Shown here piece after piece: positions 34,749 through 45,649 of a DNA stretch of 64,000 nucleotides. A model generated the notes under the pieces. The model had not been told where the DNA came from. It worked only from the letters and a program-made list of their open reading frames with translations, and did not search any database. Position 1 is the stretch's first letter. Every line of letters starts with the position of its first letter. Source of the DNA: Gambelia wislizenii (lineage: Eukaryota; Chordata; Lepidosauria; Squamata; Crotaphytidae); NCBI GenBank assembly GCA_030847615.1, contig JAUMIR010000005.1:239916645-239980644 (forward strand), in the 5' to 3' direction. Made by a program: the position numbers and the translations under genes.

Positions 34749-35554
34749 AATTAGCTTCCTCCTCACTTTTTTTAAATCTTTTTTGACATTTTTATCCCCC
34801 ACTTCTGAATATGTCATAATGATGCAGGATCCCATTAAGACAGGTTGTCTTCTCCTCGAATTCCATGAGGAGTTTTTTTCACCGTTTAGACAACCCCTAG
34901 GTCATAGCATCCATCTTCACTGTTTTAACATCCCAAACTACCTGTTTTACAAAATCAAATGTGGTTTCCAGTCATTCTCTCTTTTTTATTTTTTGTTGGC
35001 ATTTTTTTTGGTGGTGGTGGTGGGGAATCTATGTGGCTCCCAGGGGCAGAAAACTGGCCTCCAGACCAACCAAAGGTGCCCACCTCATGCTTGGCTATCA
35101 TTAAAGATCTACACTGTCACCTTTCCCTTCCAGTTATTCTGGATATATTCAAGTATTTCTAGTAAAACCACCTTTCCTTAAGGCAGGATGCCTTGCACAT
35201 ACATCAGCCCAATGTATTCCCCTCCAGCATCCTTCAGAGGCATCCAAGGAATCTCTCTAAGCAGCTTGTGTCCTCCAGTGGTGTTCCTGAAGAATTGTCT
35301 CCTAAACCAAACCAGATAGTAGATTCAAAGGTCAATTTCTTTATCATTACAGAGAGCTGTCGAAATATATGTCATTAAAGCAGCTAATGCCAGCTGTCAG
35401 GGGGACACGTTCCTTTACTTCTGTACCCATCAGTGCTGTTTGGAGGCATTAGCAGCTTGTACATGAAGATGGTCTTTGTTTTTATAGCACATAAGAGAGC
35501 CAGAGTGAGATTAAGCTGGGAATATTTCATGAATTATATAGCTGTAAGCTATAA

Positions 35555-35765
35555 TAAAAAATAATAATGATCCACACTTGCACAATGCTTTTGATCCTTG
35601 CATCTCTTCTCAAAGCACTATGCAAACATTAATTAAGCCTCTGTCGTTACTGCAAATAAAATGAGCATGCTTGTGCCCATGTTTTAAAGGGAACAAAGAA
35701 GTGAAGTGATTCCTGCAAGGTCACAAGCTGAGCAAGAGGTAGGATGAGCTGATGGCAAAGAAGTC
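35555..35765 (-). mobile_element. ancient MIR/L3-like repeat
   Basis: CAAAGCACTATGCAAACATT then AATTAAGCCTC, a middle like a reversed CCCATTTTACAGATG region, and CCTGCAAGGTCACAAGCTGA follow the order of old amniote MIR/L3 repeats in reverse. Strongly diverged. Confidence 0.5.
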
Positions 35766-35789
35766 AAAAGGCTAAAGTGCACCATGGAG

Positions 35790-35869
35790 TCAATGGAATA
35801 TAAATGTTGACTAGCCATGTTCCCATTGGTTCAGTGGATCTAGTTGGGACTAACAAATGGATTTAGGCC
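35790..35869. mobile_element. GGCCTAAATCC foldback MITE, copy 2
   Basis: Contains CCCATTGGTTCAGTGGATCT then AGTTGGGACTAACAAATGGA and ends TTTAGGCC. The left arm is eroded. Confidence 0.55.
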
Positions 35870-36059
35870 ACACAACTACACAACTCTAGTTAGTCAGAGA
35901 CAATTTCAGCAGGTATAGCTTGAAATGCACGTGTAGGAGCTGTAAGTACAGGAGATCTGTGTTCTGTGCCACCCTCATAAGACAAGAGGGCCTCAGCAGT
36001 GTGTCACTGCAAGGCAAACTACATAGGGGAATCTATGGCCCTAAAAATGTTGGTGGACT

Positions 36060-37190
36060 GTTTCATTACTGGACTGTACTTCCCTTTTTCCTCTAGTTTG
36101 AAACGATTGCTGTGTCTTAGTCTCCAAAGCAGCAGAAAACAAGCTTGCTCCATTTTCAATATAACATCCTTTCACTTATTTAAACATGGCTTTTGTGTCA
36201 CCTCTTAACCTTTTCTTCTCTAGGCTAAAAATACCCAGTTCCCTAAGCTGCTATTCATAAGACATGGTTTCCAGACCTTTTACCATTTTGGTCACCCTCC
36301 TCTAGACACATTCCAGCTTGTCAATATCCTCCTTGAATTGTGGTGCCCAGAACTGGACGCTGTATTCAAGGTGAGGTCTGGCCAAAGTAGAATACAGTGG
36401 TACTATTATTTCCCTCAGTCTAGACACTTTAGTCCTATTGATTCAGCCTAGACTTGCATAGGCTTTTTTAGCTGCTGCATCACACTGCAAACTCATGTTC
36501 AGCTTGTGGTCTAATAAAACTCCTAGATCTCTTTCACATGTATGGTTGTCAAGCCAGGTGTCACCCATCCAGTATCTGTGCATTTCATTTTTTCTGCCTA
36601 AGTGTAGTACTCTACATTTCTCCCTGTTGAAATTCATTTTGTTCATTTTACCCCAGCTTTCTAATCTGTTACGGTCATTTTTAATCCTGATCCTGTCCTG
36701 TGGGGTATTAGCTATCCCTCCTAATTTGTTGTCAATTTAATAAGCATGCCTTCTATTCCCTCATCCAAGCCATTGATAAAGATGTTGAATAGCACTGGGC
36801 TCAGGACAAAACCCTGTGGCACCCTGCTAGTTACTTTTCTCCAAGATGAAGAGAAGCCATTGGTAGATCCCCTTTGGGTTCAGTCACTCAACCAATTACA
36901 AATCCACCTAACAGTAGTATTGTCTAGCCCACATTTTTCTAGCTGGTTTGAAAGAATCTCATGGGGGTTCTTGTTAAAGACCTTACTGAAATCAAGGTAT
37001 GCCACATCCACAGCATTCTACCAAGCTTGTAACACAGTAAAAAAAAGAGATAAGTTTAGTCTGGCATTACTTGATTTTGAGAAACCCGTATTGACTTTTA
37101 GTGATCATGGCATTCCTTTCTAAGTACTTATAGCCTGTTTGTTTAATGATCTGCTCTAGACTCTTGAATATGTTCATATCCAGAAAGCAA
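36060..37190 (-). mobile_element. CR1-like LINE fragment (longest copy)
   Basis: Minus-strand coding remnants cover more of the protein than the other copies. They include KMNFNREKCRVLHLGRKNEM, DTWLDNHTCERDLGVLLDHK, LNMSLQCDAAAKKAYASLG and, upstream, a region typical of the RT-proximal CR1 linker. Frames are broken several times. The 3' untranslated octamers are missing at the left edge, so it is truncated at both ends. Confidence 0.75.
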
Positions 37191-37896
37191 GGTTTTGAGC
37201 CCTTTGTCTCAGTTCCTCTTCCCAGAGAGACTCAGAGGAGATGACAAAGGAGAGGTCCTTTTGACCTGCTTCCCCGTGACTATGAAATGTTCTTCCATTT
37301 CTCCACTTTCAGGACTTTAAAGAGGCACTGATGACCTTTAAATATAAAAGCAATGAACCATCTGATCACCCCTTTACTTTTTACAAAGGGAGAAGGAAGT
37401 TGTTGTTTTATTTTATATATACTTATATAAAATATATTTTACATATAGATATAATTTAAAAGTAGGTATAAACATAGATTTTATTATTTAAAACTTTTAT
37501 GTACTTTGTCTTTTAGATCTATATAGTTGTTTTAGAAAAAGGCATACAATAAAACAACAAGAATTCCTATTATTTACAGTACCTCTGGGGAAAAAATACA
37601 ACTGTGATTCCAGTAGTGATAGTAGTCTGGGAGCACTACCAAACAGACTGAAGAAACAGCTGAATGAAATTGCCATAGATAGGGTCACAATACTATGATT
37701 ACATAAAGTGACACTGCTTGGATTGTCCAACATTAGGTGATGATGCCTCACTGATTCCTAGATTTTCAGATAGAATTGAAATCATTAATGGTCCAAAACT
37801 CCAGTTTGTAACACCTCGTAGACTTTGAAACTGGATTGGGAACCCACAGAACGGGAGGGCCCTGGTATATACCTTGATGTAGCCAGATCTGTATTT

Positions 37897-38012
37897 TAGG
37901 CCTAAATCCAGTTGTTAGTCCCAGCTAGAAAAGAGCCATGGCATCAGTGAGAATCTGATAAACCAACACTTAAGCAAGTTCCTCTGATCCAATGGGTCTA
38001 CTTTAGTTGGCA
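37897..38012. mobile_element. GGCCTAAATCC foldback MITE, copy 3
   Basis: Starts TAGGCCTAAATCCAGTTGTT, then AGTCCCAGCTAGA, with the mirror half CCAATGGGTCTACTTTAGTT at the right. The right terminus is lost where an L2-like end begins. Confidence 0.6.
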
Positions 38013-38480
38013 CTATTGTTTGTTATTTATTAAAACACTTCTATCTTGCCCTTTATCTCAGGGTGGCATACAATACAAATAATATAAACTATTTCAAGAT
38101 TTCATAAATAATGTTTCCTAAGTAATTTGAACAACATAAAAGCATATTGAACACAACAACAATTAAAACCATTTTAAAAGCAATAGTTAAAACTACCTTT
38201 AAAACTACAACAATTTAAAACTATGTACATGCAGCCTTGAAATAAATTAGTGCCCCAAATCTTTGAGAAAAAGGCAAGTTTTAGCTTGGTGCCAGAAAGA
38301 AATTAATATTGGCACCAGTTGGACCTCCAAGGGAAGATCATTCCACAATTGGAGTGGCACAGCCAAAAAGGCCCTCTCCCATGTACTCTCGTTTCATATT
38401 GCTCCACTCATGGGACATAGAGGAGGGCCCCTCCTGTAGACCTCAATTCTCAGGCAGGTACACTTAGGGAGAGGTGCTCT
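38013..38480 (-). mobile_element. L2/CR1-like LINE 3' end
   Basis: Reversed 3' end (TTGCCCTTTATCTCAGGGTG). Coding remnants correspond to a VQLVP-type end (CAGTTGGACCTCCAAGGGAA, GGCACAGCCAAAAAGGCCCT). Same family as the split copy at 26800-27735. Confidence 0.6.
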
Positions 38481-40137
38481 CTTGTTACGCAAAATCCTTG
38501 TATCTGTGGAAAAGGTCCACACATGTCTTACAATGGGGAATTATACCAACTGGTTAGCATTGCAGGAGGCTGCGTAACTTACAAGATATTTTATGAGATG
38601 TGGTGCTGAGGAAAGACATGCAGCAAGAGACCAAAGATAACCTGAAGAAACTTTATTGAAGTATTTAAACTGGATTCACACATGCATGCATTCCTCCAGC
38701 CCCCACCCAAAAAGACTATTGAAGTAAGGCAAGAGATAGCTAGAAGTAGATTGAGGCTTCCGGACTATACTGCACCCAATCTTATAGTAGAGAATTCCTT
38801 TTGAGTAGCTGCAGTGGATGCACCAAAAGTGGGGTGGGTGGAACTAGAGGAGGAAGTTAAGGTTAGGCATGGAGGAAGTGCCTGTTTTGGCAAGAAGCCA
38901 GTCAGGAGCCACAGGAGCATTAAGGGATTTAGGAAGAGAGGGGGAAGAGGCAGGGGAAGGCGAGGAAGGTAGAACAAGGAAGTCTGAATGCACTGAACTG
39001 ATTTTTTTTAGAGGTTTTTATAGGGAAAAAAGGAGGGAAGACAGGAAACTTGAGTGAACTGTTTAATAGCTATATCAATCATTCAGCTGTCTCAAGGCAG
39101 ATTTGTAAGCTGTAGGAAGCTGGGCAGAGTATGCAATGTGAATTTGGGGTTGAAGTGGTGTAACATGGTTCACAACTAGTCTTTCGGTGGGTGAATTTTC
39201 TTCAGTGGGAAGAATGCTCCCATTATATTTAATGGTGCTTTTGACCTAAAGCTACTCATGTTTTGGCAGAGGTTCTCCTTGGTTTCAAGACCACCTGAGA
39301 TCAAAAAGAAGGCAAGTTCCTCTTGTAAACATATTTTGATCTGAGCAAAGCATGTGAGCCTGGTGAGCAGTCATTTGAAAAGTGTATTTGAGGCTGGGGA
39401 TGTCAGACATGAAAACCATCTATTTTGGGGGGCTTTCCAGCTATTACTCTTTTTGTTGAACAGCACTGCCCTTACTGCAGGGACATGACATTAACATCAT
39501 CAAAACACACACATACTATTTTTTTTTAATGTCCCCAGTCTTCTCTATGATGTACCATTGCAACTTCCAGCTGAGCAGGTATAAACTGTTCTTTAACATT
39601 CAAGTCTATTTTCCAGGACAGTTCCTCGCTTGATTTTGCTTTTGATTTCCTGGAAATGCAATATGTTTGTGAACCAGTGAACCTGATGTTCTCTTCAGGT
39701 TTGACTTTGAAATGGGCATATGGTCAACAAAGAAGAGCACAGAATTCAAAAGGCAATTGCTGGGGATGAAGAGATGTTCACAATAGTAGCTGTAAACAGG
39801 AGACACATTCTGATCTCTGGCTTTTTTCTCTCCCACCCCCAACCAATACAAATTCTATCCTGGTGAGCATGGGCATTCCGACAGCACTGTCCCATCTTAT
39901 TCAGAATGCAGAGATACAACACTGGCAGGCCATAAACTGGATTGGCAACATTTTTTTCCTAGTACCTGATATGGCCTGGTGAGCTTTCCAAATCTGAATC
40001 ATGGTCAGGGTGAGTTTTAAAGAAAGAAATAAAGCACTCCCCTCTATTTTTAAGAGTTGTATTAATCTAGAAATGGTCCATATCAATGACCTGATTTTAG
40101 ATAAACTGATTTTTTTCTTTTTTGGGTGGGAGACTAT
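38481..40137. other. unassigned sequence
   Basis: No gene or repeat family was recognised. The frame at 38869-39057 is glutamate- and glycine-rich without a known domain. Confidence 0.3.
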
Positions 40138-40689
40138 GGCCTTGTCTACATGGGCCAAATGAAATGACCTCCTCCTGTTCCTGTGCCTGGCTGTCCAGAT
40201 GATGCAGGGTTTGGGCCCTGTTTCTAGTCCAAACTATCTAGATGACATCTGGGCAGTTCCAACAAAACCCCTAGGCAAATACCCATAAAAACAGAGCAGA
40301 CACATGATTAAAAAAATCTCACCACTTGCTGCAGTTCTTCTGAAGAAAATGGTGAGTTCCATTTCCACAACAGGGTGAGCGAAGTCTGCACATGTGGCCC
40401 ATGCAGTGCTTGGTGCAGCCATTTCCCAGCCAGGTCATTTCCATTGCATCTGCTGAGGTCACCACGAGGTGCCCAGCCATGTGATCATGGCCAGACACCT
40501 CGTTGCTGGCCTCAGAAGATGCGACCAGCATGGGGAGGAGAATGGCTGGTTTTTGCATGGGCCATGGGTGTGTGGACATCTCTCCATTGCCACAACGGAA
40601 GGGCAGGTAATGGAGGGAAAATGCTGTGGGCCTGGGGCTGGAAGACTCTGGCCAGGACATGGAATATTCTGGCCCATGTAGACAAGCCC
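40138..40689. mobile_element. Harbinger-like MITE, GGGCTTGTCTA family
   Basis: Terminal inverted repeats of 19 bp with one mismatch: GGCCTTGTCTACATGGGCC and GGGCTTGTCTACATGGGCC. TAT flanks both ends as a 3-bp target duplication. The 552-bp interior is GC-richer than its surroundings and holds overlapping open frames on both strands but no transposase-like protein. Confidence 0.8.
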
Positions 40690-41158
40690 TATGACTTCAA
40701 GAATCTTCTAGCCAGCATGGCCAGTAGGAAACTCAACATTTCCAAACCCTGGCTATGGAACACTCAGTGCTCATTAACAATATTTTATCAAAGAGCCTGA
40801 TCACTCCCAAGGAAATTTTGTTTGGAGGCAACAAAACTTTAACTGTTTGGTGTTCTTTAACTAGGGATGGGAAATCTATCAGTTCTACTTTCTTTATTAA
40901 TCTGTTTTTTAACATTGCTGAATATGAAACAACATGGTTTGGTAACTTCTTCCAAAATGGAATGAAATTAAAGTCTCCCTCATTGCTCCAAACTCAATAG
41001 GCACTGTTATTCCCTGCCTGAATAGGAATACCTAGGCGGGGTAGAACTAGCCTGCCACACAGATGTAAAGATGAAAAATCTGTCAGAAAAGACGTACTAG
41101 TGACCCTAATTCAGCACTAACAAGCTTGAATACACAGGGATGTAAACCGAGATGTTTA

Positions 41159-41287
41159 TGGCCTAAATCCAATTTCTAGTCCTAGCAAAGTAGATCCCAC
41201 TGAATTAATTTAACCTATGTACATTTTGACTTGACAAGGTTCCCTTTGATTCAATGGGTCTACCCTATGTGGAAGTATCAATAGGGC
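41159..41287. mobile_element. GGCCTAAATCC foldback MITE, copy 4
   Basis: GCCTAAATCCAATTTCTAGT at the left and GATTCAATGGGTCTACCCTA at the right. The terminal arm on the right is partly degraded (CAATAGGGCC). Confidence 0.6.
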
Positions 41288-41344
41288 CATTTCAAGTTAA
41301 GCACTCAAAGTCCTGGGCCTTGATAGACAAATCTCTCAGTTTTA

Positions 41345-41873
41345 GGAGATTATCAGACAGGAACGCAAAAAGCGTTCCTGTCCCACAATTTCCAGACCTA
41401 TCCCTGTCCTGGCACAAGAGCCCTCCCCATCAGACTTACCTTCTCTTGTGTCCAAAGGCAGCCCAGGAATGAATGGAGCTCTAACAGAGCTCCATTCACT
41501 TCCTGGACTGATATCCCACCCATTCTCACGAGAAGATGCAAGTGCAGGAAATTAAAAAAGAAATAGAAAAAGAAACACAAAAATGTTCACTAAAGCACAT
41601 ACACACACTAAAAAATAACAAGTAACCCAGGGAGGGTACAAAAAAGAGGCTAGTCTACCTGGTTCTTGTGATCCCACCCAGAAGTGTTCTGGCAGGACCG
41701 CCCATTGATGCTGGAATCACAAGTCAAAAACAGCACAAGGTTTCAGACATCAGCAATGCTGGTACCAAAACGGGCTGGGTGATCCATGTACAGCTCCAGC
41801 CTGTCAATAAAAAGAAACACCACAAGAATGGCAGTGGAATACAAAAGGATGATGTTGTGTGATATTGATGTCC
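41345..41873. mobile_element. Harbinger-like MITE, GGAnnTTATCAGACA family
   Basis: Left end GGAGATTATCAGACAGG. The right end, reverse-complemented as GGACATCAATATCACACAAC, is more eroded. A strong internal hairpin at about 41463-41505 has arms around ATGGAGCTCT and AGAGCTCCAT, matching the hairpins in the copies at 24725 and 52173. Confidence 0.6.
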
Positions 41874-42249
41874 TTTTTAGTTCCTCCGGCATTGTTTTGG
41901 TGCCACATTAGCCATGACTGATAATCTCCTTAGTTTCCCTGACATTCAAATTTCTCATGTCTTGTCGCCCTTCCCTCAAACCTCAATATGAAGAAATTCT
42001 TGCTGGCATTAAGCATTGCAATTATGTATTTGTAACCAATGACTTTTTCAGATGGGGTAAAAAAAAAACCCACAGAGATTAGGAGGAGGACGGTGCTGTC
42101 CCACTTCCGGTGCTCCGTTTCAGATAATGACGTCCTCCTCCCGTCCTTTCTTTGTTCTGCCTCTGCCCTGCTTTTATTTTGCCTCCACCGCTTTTTATTA
42201 GCCTCTGCGGGGGGAGGGGGGTTACCCCGACTGAAAAAGTCCCAAGAGT

Positions 42250-42737
42250 TATGGATCTGTAACACCTCTGTATTCAGTAAGACTATATAGTCTTACTGTA
42301 AGATAATGTAAATACCAGCAGAGCCCAACTTGAGCCAGCAGCTGGATCAGGCAAAGGAAGTCCATTCATTTCCCAGCTGGGGTCCAAGAAGGATAATAAT
42401 AATAATAATAATAAAATTTATTATTTATTATTTATAAATAATAAAATTATTTATACCCCGCCCCTCTGTTAAAACAATGTTCCCACCCTCTTCTCACCAG
42501 CAAGCAAAGCTGCAACCAGCAGAAGCAGGAGCCCTGTCACAAGTCTTTGTCGCAGCCTTGCTTGCTGGAAGGAGGAGGGGGTAGAAAAGTCATCTTCATT
42601 GCACCCCGATTGGAAGCTGAACAGGCCTCCCTCATCCATTACAGTTGCTGGCTCTTAAAGCGGGCTGAGAGGGGGTCAAGGCAGGAGACATTACTTAGTT
42701 ATGTCTACATAACTAAGTAGCTGATGTAGAATATAAG
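42250..42737. repeat. unclassified ~0.49-kb repeat, copy 1
   Basis: Aligns with 55985-56468 from TGTATTCAGTAA at the left to AACTAAGTAGCTGATGTAGA at the right. 42275-42298 is a perfect 24-bp palindrome. 42693-42718 is a hairpin with 12-bp arms (ACTTAGTTATGT) and a 2-base loop. An L2-like end with an (ATA)n run lies inside at 42396-42470. I cannot name the superfamily. Confidence 0.6.
42396..42470 (-). mobile_element. L2-like 3' tail
   Basis: (ATA)n followed by AAAATTATTTATACCCCGCC: the same reversed 3' terminus as in the large L2 at 11778. Confidence 0.65.
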
Positions 42738-42749
42738 ACTCTGTTGCTA

Positions 42750-43030
42750 TAGATTTTTCTTCGTTTTTTTTCTGGAGTGTGAGCCCGTTTTCTGGAACAG
42801 TTTATTTCTGATGTTTCATCTGCATCTGTGGCTGGCATCTTCAGAGAATGGTTGGGTAGGAGTGTGTTTGTGTGTGGGGGGGGGAGGGTTATATACTGTG
42901 AACCCCTGTTGGGGAGGATATGTAAATTTGTGTATTTGAATGGCTAGTTTCTGGGTGGAGATATGCCTCACAGCCGGGGGAAAAACCCAAGGAAAATCTA
43001 TGGATGCCGGCTGTGAAAGCCTTTGACTTC
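42750..43030 (-). mobile_element. Penelope-like insertion with inverted segment
   Basis: ACTCTGTTGCTA occurs at 42738-42749 and 43031-43042, a 12-bp target duplication. Left of about 42960 the element reads on the minus strand and matches 56545-56745 (ACATATCCTCCCCAACAGGG, TCTGAAGATGCCAGCCACAG). From 42968 to 43030 it matches 56713-56779 on the plus strand. The Penelope-like assignment is from memory of similar 3' ends and is not certain. Confidence 0.55.
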
Positions 43031-43705
43031 ACTCTGTTGCTAATTTGGGTAATTCTTCTCAAACCAAACAAAATTCTGACTCATACCAAACTCATACCCT
43101 TCATTTAAACTCCTTTTGTTTCACAGTGCTTTATTTGTATTTATAGCCAGACATGGTGGAACATGGGTAAGTGAACTGACTTTAGGAATGTAATTTTGTG
43201 GTATGAAATGTGCAGTGATGTGTCAGCAGAGTTCTGCATGAGGTAGATCAGTGACAAATGTAAAACATCCCTCAGTACTTCTGTCACGCAGTAACAATGC
43301 TGCATTTGCCAACCACCAACCAAGAAACACACTTCATGAAGCTGGAATGGAGTCCTACCACTGTTAAGAGTATATTCCATCCTCACACTGACAGGTGTGG
43401 CACATTAAAGTTACACTTTTATTCCTGTGTGTAGACAGAAGTGAAAACTTGTCAAGATTTAATCATGATATTGGCAAAGGTGTGGTAGACATTTCATGCA
43501 GCAAGAAAGATTAAATATTTTGGATAAATATAGAGTGTCTTCAGATGTTTGAATTAATTAGACATTGGAAGGTTTTTGTGAACCATTTAATGCTGGAAGA
43601 AGAGAAGTGAGATAGTGTGTTTAAATGAAATGAAAACTCTCATGGGTTTTCAAATATTAAAATAATGCATATGGTATCTTGGCAGACAGTGGTGTTCAGT
43701 CACTA

Positions 43706-43711
43706 GCATGC

Positions 43712-43745
<34 letters not shown>

Positions 43746-43747
43746 GC
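43706..43747. repeat. (TA)n microsatellite
   Basis: Alternating TA with one TACA interruption. Confidence 0.9.
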
Positions 43748-44406
43748 ATGGGTAAGCAATTTTAAGGGGAAGGTTTAGGACAGGTAGACTTATCCATGCT
43801 TCCTGCATGTAATAGACAAACTTATTCATGATACTGCAATTCTGAGTGTATTGAAAATAAGTGCTGCTTGGTTTGATTTTAGCAATATATTTATCAATCT
43901 CTGCATATAAATGAAAACTTATATCCCCAGTGAATATACTGTATTTTACTAACTGAATTGTACCCAGAACTGCACAGCTCTTAGAAGTAGTACCACAGTT
44001 CCATCCTGTTTTCCTGTTTTTTAAAACGTGCCTCAGGAATCTTAGCAGCAATGACTCAGAGAGTCCTCTCCTGTTCCATAGCCTTTTAAATAAATTATTT
44101 CCTGATTAATTGTGGTGGACTCAAGGGCGGGGGTTGCCTTCAGGAACCCGTCGCTCCACCCCATTTAGTCAACCTTTAACTTAAAACTGGTCACTACAAA
44201 ATGGGTGACAATCAAGAACACTGACATTTTTAAAAACACCCACCATGATGTTCTGATGTCTTATAGCTAGCCTCCTTTTTTTCCTTCTGGCAAACACCCC
44301 ACTTTGGAATTTCAACTTGAAACTGATTCAAAAAAACACTGCCAAATTTTGAGGCACCTACCACAATCTCCTGGGCTTTCCCCAAGTTCCAATGCCCAGT
44401 TTCAAG
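43748..44406. other. unassigned sequence
   Basis: No gene. The minus-strand frame 44051-43650 runs through the (TA)n repeat and has no domain content. Confidence 0.3.
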
Positions 44407-44500
44407 TCATAGAATCATAGAATCATTCCTGTTGAAAGGGGCCTCATGGCTCATCAAGTCCAGCCCTCTGCTCCAAAGTGGGGTTCATGGGATTCCTAGA
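44407..44500 (-). mobile_element. CR1-like 3' terminus
   Basis: CATAGAATCATAGAATCATT carries two reversed octamers. Then GGCTCATCAAGTCCAGCCCT, the usual CR1 end. Only ~95 bp remain. Confidence 0.7.
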
Positions 44501-45114
44501 AATTAAAAGAAGGCTGCTTCATTTTTAATTCTAGGAATATCCTGCCCCTTTTTTTGGAATCTAAACTCTTTTTACTTGAAACTGGACAATGAAACTTGGC
44601 TAAAAAACAAAAATACTGTACCAGTTTTTAAAGCATCACCACTATGCCCCAATGAATTCTGATTCTCCTTATTTTGTTTCTAGGAATTTCATCTTGAAAC
44701 TGTGTCCTGCAACTCTGACAACAATGAAAAACACACCGTCAGGTTTCCAAGTGTCTAATATGATATCCCAATGAGTTATGAAGGCATGCAGGCATTTTTA
44801 ATTATTATTATTATAGATATGTGGCATAAGGTGGTGGTATCTCCAAAGTTCTGTTAAATTATATACACAACTGTCAGTTTTCCCCCCACATTCAGACATC
44901 CTTAAATCTCACATTCTCTTCATAAAATTGAGGAAGAAGCTTATACTGTGATACATTTTGAAACTGCACTGAGCAACCGCCTCCAACTGGCTGCATTCAG
45001 TAAGTACAGTGATTCTCAGTATGAATCATGTTGTACCTGCATGCTACATAGATGATAAAGATGAGGAGCCCCAGGAGAGGAAACAATGTAGCAGCCCTAA
45101 TTCAGCCTCCCATG
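44501..45114. other. unassigned sequence
   Basis: Nothing recognised beyond a short (ATT)n run near 44800. Confidence 0.3.
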
Positions 45115-45235
45115 GCTGCATCTGCACTGCAGTAATAATTCAGGTTGATGCTGATTTAACTGCCATAGCTCAATACAATGGAATCTTGGGATTTGTAGTT
45201 TGTTGTGACATCAGAGCTCTCTGACAGAGAAGGTT
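45115..45235. mobile_element. DNA-transposon MITE, left half
   Basis: TGCATCTGCACTGCAGTAAT, TTAACTGCCATAGCTCAATA and GGAATCTTGGGATTTGTAGT are the left half of a well-known reptile MITE, from memory of the consensus. The mirrored right half is missing. A related fragment lies at 51300-51440. Confidence 0.55.
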
Positions 45236-45239
45236 AAAT

Positions 45240-45612
45240 ACTGCACAAAACTTGTTGTGGCTTCCTAGATTGAATCCATCTACCTGTGGTATGGTCTTCC
45301 TCTTATACAGCTGCTTTCCACTTTACCAAGCAATATTGTCTTTTCCAATAAGTCATGTAATCTCATAATATGTCCAAAGTATGACAACCTCAGTTTGGTC
45401 ACCTTGCACTTCTAGTGAGAGTGCAGCCATTATTTTCTCTAAGTCCCCTATGTTTTTCTTTTAAAGCAGTTCATGGTATCCAAAGAGGTCTTTACCAGCA
45501 CCACATTTCAAATGAGTTGATTATCTTCCTGTCAGCTTTCTTTACTATCCAGCTTTCACACCCATAAATAGAAATCAGGAATAATATGGTCTGGATGATG
45601 TTCAGTTGATGC
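45240..45612 (-). mobile_element. Bov-B/RTE-like LINE 3' fragment
   Basis: Reverse of the same region as 7648-7900: TGGCTTCCTAGATTGAATCC, TAAGTCATGTAATCTCATAA, CATTTCAAATGAGTTGATTA and TCCAGCTTTCACACCCATAA. Confidence 0.75.
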
Positions 45613-45649
45613 TATCTTTTTTTTTCTTTCTTTCTTTTTTTTTTTTTTT

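Noticed and set aside
40319..40800. Several overlapping open frames of 70-141 codons
   Set aside because: They lie on both strands inside a GC-richer MITE and contain no transposase or other domain.
42082..42141. 10-bp inverted repeat (GGAGGAGGAC / GTCCTCCTCC) as a regulatory site or terminator
   Set aside because: A 40-base loop and no associated gene. Probably chance or a MITE remnant near CAGATAATGACGTCC.
43650..44051. 133-codon minus-strand frame
   Set aside because: It runs through a (TA)n microsatellite, giving an isoleucine/tyrosine run, and has no domain.
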